Numbered from the stretch's first letter, positions 24,253 to 34,894 are shown. The stretch: 64,000 nt of DNA from CAG-873 sp910578365 (GCA_951635545.1 OX620685.1:558001-622000); one strand, 5' to 3'. Translations and numbers: made by a program. The notes: a model not told the origin generated them from the letters alone.

Positions 24253-25047
24253 ATGCGACAATATCTCGACCTGCTACGCGACATCCGCGACAACGGCGTT
24301 GACAAAGCCGACCGAACCGGCACCGGCACCCGCTCGGTATTCGGCCGGCAGCTTCGATTCAATCTCGCCGACGGATTTCCGTTGCTGACCACAAAGAAAC
24401 TGCATCTGAAGTCTATCATATACGAACTGCTGTGGTTTCTCAACGGCGATACCAATGTGAAATATCTGCAGGACCACGGCGTGCGCATCTGGAATGAATG
24501 GGCCGGAGCCGACGGCGACCTCGGACACATATACGGTTACCAGTGGCGCTCGTGGCCCGATTACCGCGGCGGCAGCATCGACCAGATTGCACAGGCTGTC
24601 AACGACATCAAAAACAATCCGGATTCGAGGCGAATAATTGTCAGCGCCTGGAACGTGGCCGACCTGCCGCAGATGAATCTGCCGCCGTGCCACGCCTTCT
24701 TCCAATTCTATGTCGCTGACGGACGGCTGAGCCTGCAGCTGTACCAACGCAGCGCCGATACCTTCCTGGGGGTGCCGTTCAACATTGCCTCCTACGCACT
24801 GCTGCTTATGATGATGGCTCAGGTAACCGGTCTTGAGGCCGGCGACTTTATCCACACCCTCGGCGATACCCATATATACCACAACCACTTCGAGCAAGTG
24901 GAGGAGCAGCTTACCCGCGAACCGCGACAACTGCCCCGCATGGTAATCAATCCGGAGGTAAAAGACATTTTCAGCTTCAGCTACGAAGACTTCCGCCTCG
25001 AAGACTACAATCCGCATCCTCATATCAAAGCAACTGTGTCGGTATAG
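24253..25047 (+). CDS. thyA: Thymidylate synthase
   Basis: A 264-residue enzyme that methylates dUMP to dTMP using methylenetetrahydrofolate. Conserved blocks are DRTGTGTRSVFGRQLRF, the folate-binding YELLWFLNGDTNVKYL, the catalytic Cys in LPPCHAFFQFYV, the dUMP-binding QRSADTFLGVPFNIASYA and the C-terminal NPHPHIKATVSV. The length matches E. coli ThyA. Dihydrofolate reductase follows after 26 bases, coupling dTMP formation with regeneration of tetrahydrofolate. Confidence 0.97.
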   Translation: MRQYLDLLRDIRDNGVDKADRTGTGTRSVFGRQLRFNLADGFPLLTTKKLHLKSIIYELLWFLNGDTNVKYLQDHGVRIWNEWAGADGDLGHIYGYQWRSWPDYRGGSIDQIAQAVNDIKNNPDSRRIIVSAWNVADLPQMNLPPCHAFFQFYVADGRLSLQLYQRSADTFLGVPFNIASYALLLMMMAQVTGLEAGDFIHTLGDTHIYHNHFEQVEEQLTREPRQLPRMVINPEVKDIFSFSYEDFRLEDYNPHPHIKATVSV

Positions 25048-25073
25048 CATACCGGCATCTATCTCATATACCG

Positions 25074-25556
25074 ATGATAAATATAATAGTAGCCGCTACA
25101 CTCGACGGTGCGATAGGCCTCCGCGGCGACATGCTCTACTACATCCGCCCCGACCTGCAGCGCTTCAAGGCCCTCACCACCGGCCACACGGTAATAATGG
25201 GCCGCAAAACATTTGAATCGCTGCCCAAAGGCGCGCTGCCCAACCGGCGCAACATTGTCATCACCCGTCAGACCGACTTCCGCGCACCCGGCGCCGAGCT
25301 TGCCCACAGCCTGCAGGAAGCATTGAATATGGCCGGCGGCGAGGAGATATTCATTATTGGCGGTGAGAGCATCTACCGCGCAGCCATGCCTCTGGCGCAG
25401 CGCTTATATCTTACACAGATACACGCCGAACGCCCCGATGCCGACACTTTCTTTCCGCTGCCCGATCTCCCCGAAAGCCACGAACCATGGCAGCACGACG
25501 ACCGCAGCGGCATGGACTTCCGCTTTCTTGATATTAATCTAACCAACAATTCCTGA
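25074..25556 (+). CDS. folA: Dihydrofolate reductase
   Basis: A 160-residue enzyme that reduces dihydrofolate with NADPH. It starts MINIIVAATLDGAIGLRGDM; an Asp in LYYIRPDLQRF, the NADPH motif GRKTFESLP and IFIIGGESIYRAAMP are clear. The position directly after thyA is common. A histidine kinase frame starts five bases after its stop, suggesting one transcript. Confidence 0.95.
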   Translation: MINIIVAATLDGAIGLRGDMLYYIRPDLQRFKALTTGHTVIMGRKTFESLPKGALPNRRNIVITRQTDFRAPGAELAHSLQEALNMAGGEEIFIIGGESIYRAAMPLAQRLYLTQIHAERPDADTFFPLPDLPESHEPWQHDDRSGMDFRFLDINLTNNS

Positions 25557-25561
25557 CCACG

Positions 25562-26758
25562 GTGTTCAGATACGGCAAACTGATATTTCTAATAGCTGTG
25601 GCTGCTGTAGTGGCCACATTTCTATACATCTCCAACGGCCTGGTGCGCGACCTCGCGGCCCAGGAACGCGAACGCATGGAGATATGGGCCGATGCCACCA
25701 AAGAGATTATCAGTGTCAGCAGTATCGACCACGACACCGCACCGAGTGTCGACATTGACTTTCTGCTCAGGATAATCGAGCGAAACACCACCATACCGGT
25801 ACTGCTGACCGACGACAACGGCTCGATTATGCAACAGCGAAACTTCTCCGACATGCCCGACGCTCTGAACCCCGACAACCCCCTGGAACTGTCACAGGCC
25901 AACGAGGTGTATCTGCAGAAAAAACTCGAAAATCTACGCCAATCGCCAAATGTCATCGACATTGAGATTGCTCCCGGCGAAGCTCTCCACCTCTACTACG
26001 AGGACTCAACACTGCTAAAGAGGCTGAACTATTTTCCTTACATACAGCTGCTTGTAATGCTGGCCTTTATAGTTGTGGTATATTTTGCCGTACTATCGTC
26101 GAAAAAAGCCGAGCAGAACAAGGTATGGGTGGGACTTTCGAAAGAAACCGCACACCAGTTAGGCACGCCGATATCGTCGCTGATGGCCTGGATGGAACTT
26201 CTGCCCGACTACGGAGTAGACAGCGACACAGTGGCCGAAATGAACAAGGACGTAAACCGCCTGAGCATGATTGCCTCACGCTTCAGCAAAATCGGCAGCA
26301 AACCGCAGATGGCGACCGACGACCTCAACAACATTGTCGAAGGTGCCACGGGCTATATGTATACCCGCATTTCCCGGCGCATACGCCTCAGCAGCAGCCT
26401 CGCAGACTGTGCTCTGCCGGTAATGGCATGCCGTCCGCTGCTTGAATGGGTATTGGAAAACCTTATAAAAAATGCCGTCGACGCCATGGAGGCTGACGGC
26501 AGTATTGCTGTAAGTACGGGCAACGGCGGACTCGCCGCATGGATTGAAGTACGCGACAGCGGCAAAGGCATATCACGCAAGAATTTCAAAAAGGTTTTCT
26601 CTCCGGGATTCACCACTAAAAAACGTGGCTGGGGACTGGGTCTGACTCTTGCCAAACGCATCGTGGAGCAGTATCACCAAGGACGCATTTATGTAAAAAA
26701 CAGCGTCCCTGGCCAGGGCACCACCTTCCGCATAGAGATTCCGCTCAACCGAAACTGA
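25562..26758 (+). CDS. Sensor histidine kinase
   Basis: A 398-residue membrane kinase starting at GTG. Membrane segments lie near residues 5-25 and 160-180, enclosing a periplasmic sensor region of about 135 residues. The cytoplasmic part has the H box in ETAHQLGTPISSLMAW, the N box in ENLIKNAVDAM, G1 in RDSGKGIS and G2 in GWGLGLTLAKRIV. No response regulator is adjacent, so the partner must be elsewhere. Being last in a group with folate genes is unusual and may simply reflect transcription read-through. Confidence 0.9.
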   Translation: MFRYGKLIFLIAVAAVVATFLYISNGLVRDLAAQERERMEIWADATKEIISVSSIDHDTAPSVDIDFLLRIIERNTTIPVLLTDDNGSIMQQRNFSDMPDALNPDNPLELSQANEVYLQKKLENLRQSPNVIDIEIAPGEALHLYYEDSTLLKRLNYFPYIQLLVMLAFIVVVYFAVLSSKKAEQNKVWVGLSKETAHQLGTPISSLMAWMELLPDYGVDSDTVAEMNKDVNRLSMIASRFSKIGSKPQMATDDLNNIVEGATGYMYTRISRRIRLSSSLADCALPVMACRPLLEWVLENLIKNAVDAMEADGSIAVSTGNGGLAAWIEVRDSGKGISRKNFKKVFSPGFTTKKRGWGLGLTLAKRIVEQYHQGRIYVKNSVPGQGTTFRIEIPLNRN

Positions 26759-26846
26759 GGCCGACAAACATAGTCCATTATGTTACAAAACGGTATCATT
26801 CACACAAATTAACACACAATACAACACTCATTAAAGCTTAATAACA

Positions 26847-26922
26847 TATCTTTGCGATAGAAAAATCAAAGAATCTATCGCATAGAACTCGTATCTATTC
26901 CACATAAGTAGCAATATGCTAC
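26847..26922 (+). promoter_or_regulatory. Promoter box and hairpin leader of the metalloprotease gene
   Basis: TATCTTTG (26847-26854) fits the -7 box. TGCGATAG (26853-26860) and CTATCGCA (26875-26882) form an 8-bp hairpin at the expected 5' end of the transcript. A second hairpin GTAGC/GCTAC lies at 26908-26922, just before the ATG at 26942. No -33 box is evident. Confidence 0.5.
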
Positions 26923-26941
26923 ATTAATCAATCTACCGCCA

Positions 26942-29419
26942 ATGAATCTCTCTCTCCTCTTCAGGAGTATCTGTAGAAAAACAGATACTCTACTGTCATT
27001 TTTCCAAGCCGGAATATTCTCAACCGGCTATATCTCCGGACATGCAATCTGTAGGCTTATATGTTTGACCGCCGCAGGTATCCCCCTAAGCATGGATGCA
27101 GTGCCCGCATGGCCGGGTACACAAATAGTAACCCAGCTCGACGGGAGTACCCTCGAATTGCGTCTTTTAGGCGACGAATACGGCCATATCACGGTAGATG
27201 CAGCAAGCGGTACCGCTGTGCAGATCGACCGGGACGGTTTCTGGAAGCCCTCTGGAGAAGAAGTGCAAAAGGCCCTGAACCGCAGAAAAAAAATCGCAGC
27301 CACGCACAACACAGGCTCCGTACTGCCATCATTCCCGCGAACCGGCGAAGTCCGCTCGCTGATTGTGCTTGTAGAATTCTCCGACATCAAATTTGTGACT
27401 CCGGACGTTCAGCGTGAATTCGACGAAATGCTTAATCTGCCCGGCTTCGACCGGCGTGAACACATCGGCTGTGCAGCCGATTACTTCCGCGAGCAATCAA
27501 TGGGACAATTCTCTCCTGTATTCGAAGTATACGGCCCCGTGACAGCCGACCGTCAGGCGGCCTATTATGGAGAAAACGATGCCGACGGCAACGACATACG
27601 CGCCCATGAACTTGCAATTGAAGTGTGCCGCAAACTCGACAACGTGATAGATTTTGCCGACTACGACCTCGACAACGACGGACAAGTCGACAACGTATAT
27701 CTTTTCTATGCCGGATATGGCGAGAATTTCGCCGGAAACAAATCGTCATGGATATGGCCCCATGCCAACCATATAGACCTCCTTGGCATACCTGAAAGCG
27801 AGCGGACATTTGACGGCAAGGTCATAAACAGCTACGGCTGCTGCGCCGAACTGTACGGCTCATACGGCACCGATGTGACCTCTATCGGCACATTCTGCCA
27901 TGAGTTCGGCCATATTCTCGGCCTGCCTGACACCTACGATGTAAACTACAACACCGACGGACTGGGGAATCATCCCGATAAATGGGACATCATGGCCTCG
28001 GGCTCATATCTGCCCGAAACCCGCAACTGTGGTGCTGTTCCGGCCGCATACACTGCCGTGGAGCGATGGCTCCTCGGATGGGCTGAACCCACTGAAATCA
28101 GCAGGCCTCAGTCGGTTACCCTTCCTCCGCTGCACAGCTCGGCTATATCCGCCCGCATATCCACCGATAATCCCGATGAATTCTTCATACTTGAGAACCG
28201 ACAGAAAGAGCAGGGCAGCTATGACCGCTACATACCACATCACGGCATGCTCGTATGGCATGTGGACCGCCGGCCCGACGCATCTCTAAACGTAACCATC
28301 GGCGACATGCCCCGGACCATAACATGCGCGCAGGCATGGGACCTTGACTACAACGCGGTGAATATGAACGCTTCGCACCAGTGCCTGGAAATCGAAAAGG
28401 CCTCCGGCGGCGACGGCTCACGCTCTTCGGCCGACACCCCCTTTCCGAGGCGGCAGATGCGCACCGAATTCACCGACGACACAGAGCCTTCAATGCGCTC
28501 GTGGAACGGCACACCCGTAGGCAAAGCCATAACCGGCATACGCGAATCGGACGGAATGATACACTTCGATTTCATGGGCGGCAACGGACGCGATGTCCGC
28601 ATTGAAACAATCTCTGCCGAAAATATTGGCAATGACTGTTTTACCGCCCGATGGCTCAAATGCGATGATGCCACCGACGGTTACCGGCTCCGCCTCTACA
28701 AAGCACGACACCAGTTGCAGACCGGTGTAATTACCCTCAACGAGATATTCTCATCGGTGCCCGACGGATGGAGCATCAACGGCGACTATGACTTCCGCGA
28801 AGGCGCCCTGATGCTGGGAGGAGGCACACAGGCCGCCACTCTTCAGTCGCCCGAAACCGACATCGAAAACGGCGGAACTCTGGCTATTTCAGCACGGCAA
28901 GTTGGCTCGGGAGCCGCTACAATGCTGACAATTCGCCTTGGCAATGACATAATCGACCAATATGTGCCCACCGACCTGACATCGGAATATATCATAAACC
29001 TGCCGGAAGGTTACGGCAAAACCAGAATCAGCATCTCTACGGAGCGTCGAAAGAGCGCGACCATAGAACAGATAACTCTGCGCGGCGATGTTGAATCGGT
29101 AAGTCTGACTCTACTGCCGGAACACAGCACCGACACTGACGCCGATGCCACCTCCCACACATTCACCGGACTTGAGCTCAACACCGACTACGCATACACC
29201 GTGGAAGCCGCAGGTTTTGCAGGTTCGGCCTCGCCATGCACTTATGTCACTACCGGAGGCACCACCGGCATTGAATGTATGCCGACCACACAGCCTGACA
29301 CCGACACCGAAGTATATTACACTCCCGACGGACGCAGGGCCAATACTCACCGACTCGCACCGGGCCTGTACATTATAAAGAAAGGCAACACATCCTCAAA
29401 GATTATAATCGGACAATAA
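26942..29419 (+). CDS. M6-family secreted metalloprotease with sorting-domain-like C-terminus
   Basis: An 825-residue protein. The zinc motif HEFGH is at residues 320-324, followed by ILGLPDTYD, and the upstream block FREQSMGQFSPVFEVYGPV is typical of M6 (immune inhibitor A-like) peptidases. The C-terminal part has a fibronectin-like segment (LNTDYAYTVEAAGFAG) and ends YYTPDGRRAN ... APGLYIIKKG, resembling type A sorting domains of type IX secretion cargo. The N-terminus is unusually long before a convincing signal peptide, so a later start is possible. It is first of three tandem secreted-protein genes. Host or dietary protein degradation is a plausible role, not shown. Confidence 0.85.
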   Translation: MNLSLLFRSICRKTDTLLSFFQAGIFSTGYISGHAICRLICLTAAGIPLSMDAVPAWPGTQIVTQLDGSTLELRLLGDEYGHITVDAASGTAVQIDRDGFWKPSGEEVQKALNRRKKIAATHNTGSVLPSFPRTGEVRSLIVLVEFSDIKFVTPDVQREFDEMLNLPGFDRREHIGCAADYFREQSMGQFSPVFEVYGPVTADRQAAYYGENDADGNDIRAHELAIEVCRKLDNVIDFADYDLDNDGQVDNVYLFYAGYGENFAGNKSSWIWPHANHIDLLGIPESERTFDGKVINSYGCCAELYGSYGTDVTSIGTFCHEFGHILGLPDTYDVNYNTDGLGNHPDKWDIMASGSYLPETRNCGAVPAAYTAVERWLLGWAEPTEISRPQSVTLPPLHSSAISARISTDNPDEFFILENRQKEQGSYDRYIPHHGMLVWHVDRRPDASLNVTIGDMPRTITCAQAWDLDYNAVNMNASHQCLEIEKASGGDGSRSSADTPFPRRQMRTEFTDDTEPSMRSWNGTPVGKAITGIRESDGMIHFDFMGGNGRDVRIETISAENIGNDCFTARWLKCDDATDGYRLRLYKARHQLQTGVITLNEIFSSVPDGWSINGDYDFREGALMLGGGTQAATLQSPETDIENGGTLAISARQVGSGAATMLTIRLGNDIIDQYVPTDLTSEYIINLPEGYGKTRISISTERRKSATIEQITLRGDVESVSLTLLPEHSTDTDADATSHTFTGLELNTDYAYTVEAAGFAGSASPCTYVTTGGTTGIECMPTTQPDTDTEVYYTPDGRRANTHRLAPGLYIIKKGNTSSKIIIGQ

Positions 29420-29451
29420 GAACTTGTAAATAATAAACTCATCTAAACATC

Positions 29452-32400
29452 ATGCTTATGAAAAATTTATTTACCGTAATGTGCATGTTGCTTGCTACAG
29501 CGCCGATGATACCGTCCACGCAGGCACAGACTCAGGAATTACCCTATGAGATTACATTCGCATCGGGCAATTACAGCACTTGGTCAGTAATCGACAGAAA
29601 CAACGACGGCGACAATTTCGGAGCACGCAAATGGGCCTGGTGGAGTTCTTACAGCTGCATGGCAATCAACATAGTATCGCAGACAGGTCCGGCCGATGAC
29701 TGGCTGATTTCTCCGCCATTCGAACTTGAAGAGGGCACTCAGTATGAAATCAGTTACCGCTTTTACGCCTATACAAGCGATGCAAAAAACCTTCCGGTCG
29801 ACCTTAAGCTCGTAAGCAACGGATCCGACCCTGATACATCATCACCAATAGTTGCAACATATAACGGAGGCACCACCAACAAGAACGACCCGCCGGAAAC
29901 CGCCATCTTTACCGCCACGTCCTCTGGTGTATTCCATATCGGTGCCCATATGACATCCACCATGGGCAACGGCTACAGCGATGGCATGAAAGGCCGTGTA
30001 TGCTTCACCAAATTCAGCATCACGCCTCTGCAGAAAGCCTCTGCCCCTGCCGCATGCGGCAGCCTCTCGGTTACTCCGGGAGCCAACGGTGCCGAAACCG
30101 CACTGATAAATTTCAGCGCACCCGAACTTGATTCCGACGGCAATCCGCTCGCCGGTAAGGTAAAAATAAATCTTTACCGCGAGGACGAGTCAGTGCCGTT
30201 CCACACATCGCAGGAACTCTCAGCCGGAGAATCTGCATCATACACCGACAACGAAGCCTATGCCGGCGAAACATGGTACATAGCAAAGGCCGAAAATTCG
30301 TCGGGCGAAGGGCCGGCATCTCGTGCCGACGCATGGATTGGCGTGGACGTGCCAGGTGCCGTAAGCGACCTCGGTATCACACGCAACGACATGGGACTTG
30401 TGGAACTCAGCTGGAAGGCTCCACGGACATCGCTGCACAACGGATATATCGATTACAGCACACTCCGGTATCAGGTGACACGCATTCTGAACGGACAGAT
30501 GAAAAACATCGGAACCATAAGTACCACCGTGTTCACCGACACCAGTCTGCCGGACAACGAACAAGTGAACGTAGCCTACCAGATAATTCCCCTCAGCTCG
30601 GCAGGACTTGGAACCGGCGCACAATGCCCGTACTTCAACCACGGCACGCAACTGTCGCTTCCTTTCGCCGAATCATTCGCCGGTGCAGGATACACCACGG
30701 CTCCATGGCGTCAGGAAGTGGTAAAGAACTTCGATGACGCCGGATATCAGCCCGAATGGACTTTGATTGAACGCGCCAAGGTGACTGACTACGTTACCGA
30801 CGACAATCCTGAAGGCATAGAGATAACCATAGCCTCGCAGGATACCGACCGCGGCTTTTTATGTTTCAATTCCAATGCTGTAGGCAAGGCCAAAGAAGCC
30901 GCCACAGGACGGCTCATATTCCCCGCCATCGACTTTACCGGTCTGCAGAACCCGGTTCTGACATTCTACATGTTCCGCGAAACATATTACACGACCAATC
31001 CGGCCACCAACGGAGGCTATCGCGATGACTTCGTATGTATCGAAGCCACATCCGACAACGGTTCGTTCTCGCCTGTGGTGCCGATGGAATTCCACCGCTA
31101 CGGTCAGGAAAATGACTGGGTACTCTGTGAAGTTCCACTCTATGCCATGGCCGGACAGCCAAGAGTGCAGCTGGCTTTCACCGGCAACGGTTTCGGCGGT
31201 GGTCCGATATACATTGACAACATCAACATTATCGAACGCACTGCCTACGACCTCGAGGCTATAAAGCTGTCAGGACCGGCCCGCACCCGAATCGGCGAAA
31301 CGGCCACTTTCATGCTTACTGTAAAAAACAACGGCGGATTCGAATGTTCCGATTATAGCGTGGACCTCTACAAAAACGGCGAACGCATACAGAGTATCGA
31401 CGGACTGTCGGTTCTCCCCGCACGTTCTGTAGCTCTGCACATCGACTATGTGGCAGCCCAAGGTGATGAATGCGAGTCAGCCGATTTCTCTGCCGCTATA
31501 ATATACGCCAAAGACCAAAAGTCGGAAAACAATACATCGGAAACAATTAAAACCGCAATCACGGCTGCTCTGCTGCCCATGGTCACCGACCTCAAGGCAA
31601 TGAACGACGAGGGTACTGTAGAGCTGACTTGGAAATACCCCGACTGGCTACCCACTGAAACTCTCGTCGAACAGGATGGTTTTGAGAGCTACGAGCCGTT
31701 TGTAATCGATTCGTTCGGCGATTTCACCTGCTACGATCTTGACAAACGTATCACCTTCGGCATCGGCGCGGCAGCCGGAGTCAAATATCCCAACTCGGGT
31801 GAAAAAATGGCCTTTCAGGTATTTGCTCCTGCTCTTACCAACATAGATGAGAACGAACTGCATCTCTGGGCCGCACACAACGGCAACAACATGCTCATCG
31901 CCCCTCAGGCATCGGCATCAGGCAATACCGCTCCATCGAACGACTGGCTTGTGTTCCCGCGTCTGAGCGGCAACGCACAAACCATAAAATTCCATGCCCG
32001 CTCGTTCAGCGATAATTATGGTGAATTCATACAGGGATTCTACGCAACAACAGCCAATCCGACGGACGCCGACGACTTCCTCCCCTGCCCCGATGGCGGA
32101 GAAATAAGCTACAGCGTACCTGTGAACTGGACCGAACTGAGTTATTCAGTGCCTAAAGGCGCCAGGTTCTTCGCTCTCCGACATGTATCGGCCGACGGAT
32201 ATGCCCTCATGGTCGATGATGTAACATACCAGCGCTCTATTCCGGACGCTAAGGCCTCGGGACTGCTCGGCTACAACCTCTACTGCAACGGCGAACGCCT
32301 GAATGAAGAACCTATAGATGCCGACAAACCGGCCTATACCCACACCGCTTCGGCCCCCGGCGAATATAACTATTCTGTAACCGCTGTATATCCCGGCGGA

Positions 32401-32664
32401 GAATCATCTCACAGCGAAACTGCCGGCATCGTAATCGAGTCGACTGGCGTCGACAACCTTACCGATTCAGCTATTACAGTATCGGCAAACGGACGCAGCG
32501 TGTATATCGGCGGAGCAGACGGACTCACCGCCTCTCTGTACACTCCTTCCGGTGTATGTGTCGAAAGCACGGTATGCACTGCATCTACCCGACTTGAGGC
32601 TCCGCTGCCCGGCATATACATTCTTTGTGTAGGGAACCACAGCTTCAAAACAATTCTCAAGTAG
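29452..32664 (+). CDS. Large secreted protein with jelly-roll (choice-of-anchor J) and Fn3-like domains
   Basis: A 1070-residue protein with a signal peptide; the second ATG at 29458 (MKNLFTVMCMLLATAPMIPS) is as likely a start. Three jelly-roll-like segments can be seen near residues 25-190, 400-590 and 740-920, each with WLISPPF/WLVFPRL-type and VDDVTY/IDNINI-type strands seen in cleaved-adhesin or choice-of-anchor J domains. Fn3-like repeats lie between them. The C-terminus (LYTPSGVCVES ... GIYILCVGNHSFKTILK) is sorting-domain-like. Gap to the protease gene is 32 bases. Adhesion or glycan binding at the surface is inferred. Confidence 0.8.
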   Translation: MLMKNLFTVMCMLLATAPMIPSTQAQTQELPYEITFASGNYSTWSVIDRNNDGDNFGARKWAWWSSYSCMAINIVSQTGPADDWLISPPFELEEGTQYEISYRFYAYTSDAKNLPVDLKLVSNGSDPDTSSPIVATYNGGTTNKNDPPETAIFTATSSGVFHIGAHMTSTMGNGYSDGMKGRVCFTKFSITPLQKASAPAACGSLSVTPGANGAETALINFSAPELDSDGNPLAGKVKINLYREDESVPFHTSQELSAGESASYTDNEAYAGETWYIAKAENSSGEGPASRADAWIGVDVPGAVSDLGITRNDMGLVELSWKAPRTSLHNGYIDYSTLRYQVTRILNGQMKNIGTISTTVFTDTSLPDNEQVNVAYQIIPLSSAGLGTGAQCPYFNHGTQLSLPFAESFAGAGYTTAPWRQEVVKNFDDAGYQPEWTLIERAKVTDYVTDDNPEGIEITIASQDTDRGFLCFNSNAVGKAKEAATGRLIFPAIDFTGLQNPVLTFYMFRETYYTTNPATNGGYRDDFVCIEATSDNGSFSPVVPMEFHRYGQENDWVLCEVPLYAMAGQPRVQLAFTGNGFGGGPIYIDNINIIERTAYDLEAIKLSGPARTRIGETATFMLTVKNNGGFECSDYSVDLYKNGERIQSIDGLSVLPARSVALHIDYVAAQGDECESADFSAAIIYAKDQKSENNTSETIKTAITAALLPMVTDLKAMNDEGTVELTWKYPDWLPTETLVEQDGFESYEPFVIDSFGDFTCYDLDKRITFGIGAAAGVKYPNSGEKMAFQVFAPALTNIDENELHLWAAHNGNNMLIAPQASASGNTAPSNDWLVFPRLSGNAQTIKFHARSFSDNYGEFIQGFYATTANPTDADDFLPCPDGGEISYSVPVNWTELSYSVPKGARFFALRHVSADGYALMVDDVTYQRSIPDAKASGLLGYNLYCNGERLNEEPIDADKPAYTHTASAPGEYNYSVTAVYPGGESSHSETAGIVIESTGVDNLTDSAITVSANGRSVYIGGADGLTASLYTPSGVCVESTVCTASTRLEAPLPGIYILCVGNHSFKTILK

Positions 32665-32688
32665 ACCAACCAGCACAAGTACAGACGT

Positions 32689-34845
32689 ATGAACAGAATA
32701 TTTTTATTCACAGCGCTTTCTCTGATTTCCCCGGTACTCTCGGCCGGGGAATTTGAAGCGCTGAAGCCGGGCGCTCGTCCGGCACCGGTCTGCGGCACCG
32801 CACATAGCCAGTCGGGCCGCGAGGCAATGCCGGCAGCTGAGGCTCCTGCAGCCGCACGTCCTGATTTTTTTGCCGTCGAACTTTCATCGACTCCGTCCAT
32901 ATGCTCGTTCCGGGCAAGCTACTCTCTGACTACGGCAAAAGTAATGGAACTGCCACCTATGTCGGGCTACAGCGGCACATCGGTAGGCCGCGACTTCTTA
33001 TACATGGACTACAGCGTGAATTCAGCGGGCAACATCACTGCCGTGAACTGGCGAAAAGTCGACATGGATACCAAAAAAATTATATTAACTCAAGCCCAGC
33101 AATATGCCCTCGGAGTGTGCATGGACATGACTTACGACCCTACCACGTCGACAATATACGGCATATCGGCAGTCAGCGACATACTCGTAAGCATCGACCC
33201 TGAAACCGGCAATGCTTCGCCGGTGGCGCAAACAATGCCGTTCTACACTCTGTCGGCCGATGGCGCCGGACAACTCTACGGCATAGCCCTTGACACCGAC
33301 ACCGGACACGGTGTACTCTACTCCGTAAACAAAGTTACCGGCACCGCTCTCAAGATTGGCGACACGGGCGTAAAAATGCTCACCGACGAAAGCGGCACTG
33401 TCGCAGCATTCCAGTCGGCTGCGTTCAGTTCGGCCAACGGACAGATTTACTGGGCTATGACCAATTCGGAATATACATCGGCCCTGTACTGTCTGAATCC
33501 TTCCACCGGTGTTGCCGCATACATGGCCGCATTTCCCGACAACGAATCCTATGTGGCGATGTTCGACATGCCAACTCCGGCCCTGCCCGACGCTCCGGCT
33601 CCCGTGCGCGACATATCCGCCTCTCCGGACGGCATGAATGTGAAAATCAACTTCACCGCCCCGGACAAAACCGCCGACGGTTCAGACCTGACTTCAATAA
33701 ACTCAATCGAGATATTCCGGGGTAATGACACCGAAGCGGCATACAGCCTTACGGCACCCAAGCCCGGTACTGCATTCTCCTGGACCGATACCGAAGCCAA
33801 GGCCGGCTTCAATGCCTACCGGCTTGTAGCAGCCAACTACGCCGGCGAAAGTCTTCCGGCATACGCATCGACATTCTGTGGTGACGACTACCCGTCGGAA
33901 CCTACCGAAGTCAGCGTCCATACCGACGTTGCCGGACAACCGGTCATAGAATGGATGCCTCCGCAAACCGGACTCAACGGTTTGCCTCTCGACAGCCACA
34001 AGCTCACTTACATGATACAGCGCGACATAAACGGCCGGAGTGAAATCATAGCCGAAGGCATAACCGGCACAAGCTATACCGACACCTCGCTCGACCTTAG
34101 CCGACAGATGTATCCATACTATTATGTCATTGCAGTTTCTCCGGCTGGCGAAGGCCGTGTGTCGCTCCCGGCAGGAACCTACACCGGACCTGCATACAAA
34201 CTGCCGTTCAGCGAGAACTTCGCCGAGGGCAACCCGGTTTCGGCTCCATGGGTAATGCAGTCGATCGACCTTGGCGGCACATGGGAGATAAGTATGCTTA
34301 GCACCTTCCCCGGCAGTGGTCCCTATATTGGTGAAGGAATGCTGGTGTTCATCGGGTTCCGCTCTGTCGAGGGCGCCGAGGCCCGAATCGCCACACCCTT
34401 AATGAGCTTCAGCAATGTTTCGCACCCGGAGCTTCGATTCCACTTTTACTACCTCGACATGTCGGATCAGGACTTGCAGTTCAACGACCACATGATTGTG
34501 GAAATTTCAGTCGACGGCCAACCGTTTGTGCCGGTGGAAGGTGCCGATTACTACCAGCACGATGCCAATACCCGCTGGACCGAGGTGGTGCTTCCGCTCA
34601 CCGACTATGCCGGTTCTGAAAAGGTATCAATCGGATTCCACGGTTATTCAGGCGGTGGTTTTGACCTTTTGGTCGACAACATCCGCGTTGTCGACAATAA
34701 TGATGCAGGAATCGACGAACCCATTCTGAACTCCGGATCGGTCCGCTATTACAACCTGCAGGGCATACCTGTAGACGGGCACAAACTCGCTCCGGGCATT
34801 TATATACGCCGCTCTGGAAACGACATAAGCAAAATAATCATCTGA
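32689..34845 (+). CDS. Secreted Fn3 / choice-of-anchor J protein
   Basis: A 718-residue protein with signal peptide MNRIFLFTALSLISPVLSAG. The first 250 residues contain repeated strands such as TSTIYGISAVSDILVSID and GQLYGIALDTDTGHGVLYS, suggesting a propeller-like domain. Two Fn3-like segments follow, then a jelly-roll (HPELRFHFYYLDMSD ... FDLLVDNIRVVD). The C-terminus (YYNLQGIPVDGHKLAPGIYI) is a good match to a type A sorting signal. It follows the previous gene by 24 bases in the same operon. Confidence 0.82.
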   Translation: MNRIFLFTALSLISPVLSAGEFEALKPGARPAPVCGTAHSQSGREAMPAAEAPAAARPDFFAVELSSTPSICSFRASYSLTTAKVMELPPMSGYSGTSVGRDFLYMDYSVNSAGNITAVNWRKVDMDTKKIILTQAQQYALGVCMDMTYDPTTSTIYGISAVSDILVSIDPETGNASPVAQTMPFYTLSADGAGQLYGIALDTDTGHGVLYSVNKVTGTALKIGDTGVKMLTDESGTVAAFQSAAFSSANGQIYWAMTNSEYTSALYCLNPSTGVAAYMAAFPDNESYVAMFDMPTPALPDAPAPVRDISASPDGMNVKINFTAPDKTADGSDLTSINSIEIFRGNDTEAAYSLTAPKPGTAFSWTDTEAKAGFNAYRLVAANYAGESLPAYASTFCGDDYPSEPTEVSVHTDVAGQPVIEWMPPQTGLNGLPLDSHKLTYMIQRDINGRSEIIAEGITGTSYTDTSLDLSRQMYPYYYVIAVSPAGEGRVSLPAGTYTGPAYKLPFSENFAEGNPVSAPWVMQSIDLGGTWEISMLSTFPGSGPYIGEGMLVFIGFRSVEGAEARIATPLMSFSNVSHPELRFHFYYLDMSDQDLQFNDHMIVEISVDGQPFVPVEGADYYQHDANTRWTEVVLPLTDYAGSEKVSIGFHGYSGGGFDLLVDNIRVVDNNDAGIDEPILNSGSVRYYNLQGIPVDGHKLAPGIYIRRSGNDISKIII

Positions 34846-34859
34846 TTATATTATAATGT

Positions 34860-34894
34860 GTTGCACAATAGCTAATCTGCGGCTATTGTGCAAC
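34860..34894. terminator. Convergent hairpin between secreted-protein operon and ispF
   Basis: GTTGCACAATAGC (34860-34872) and GCTATTGTGCAAC (34882-34894) form a perfect 13-bp stem; the right arm overlaps the last codons of ispF. T-runs are weak on both sides, so termination efficiency is uncertain. Confidence 0.55.
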
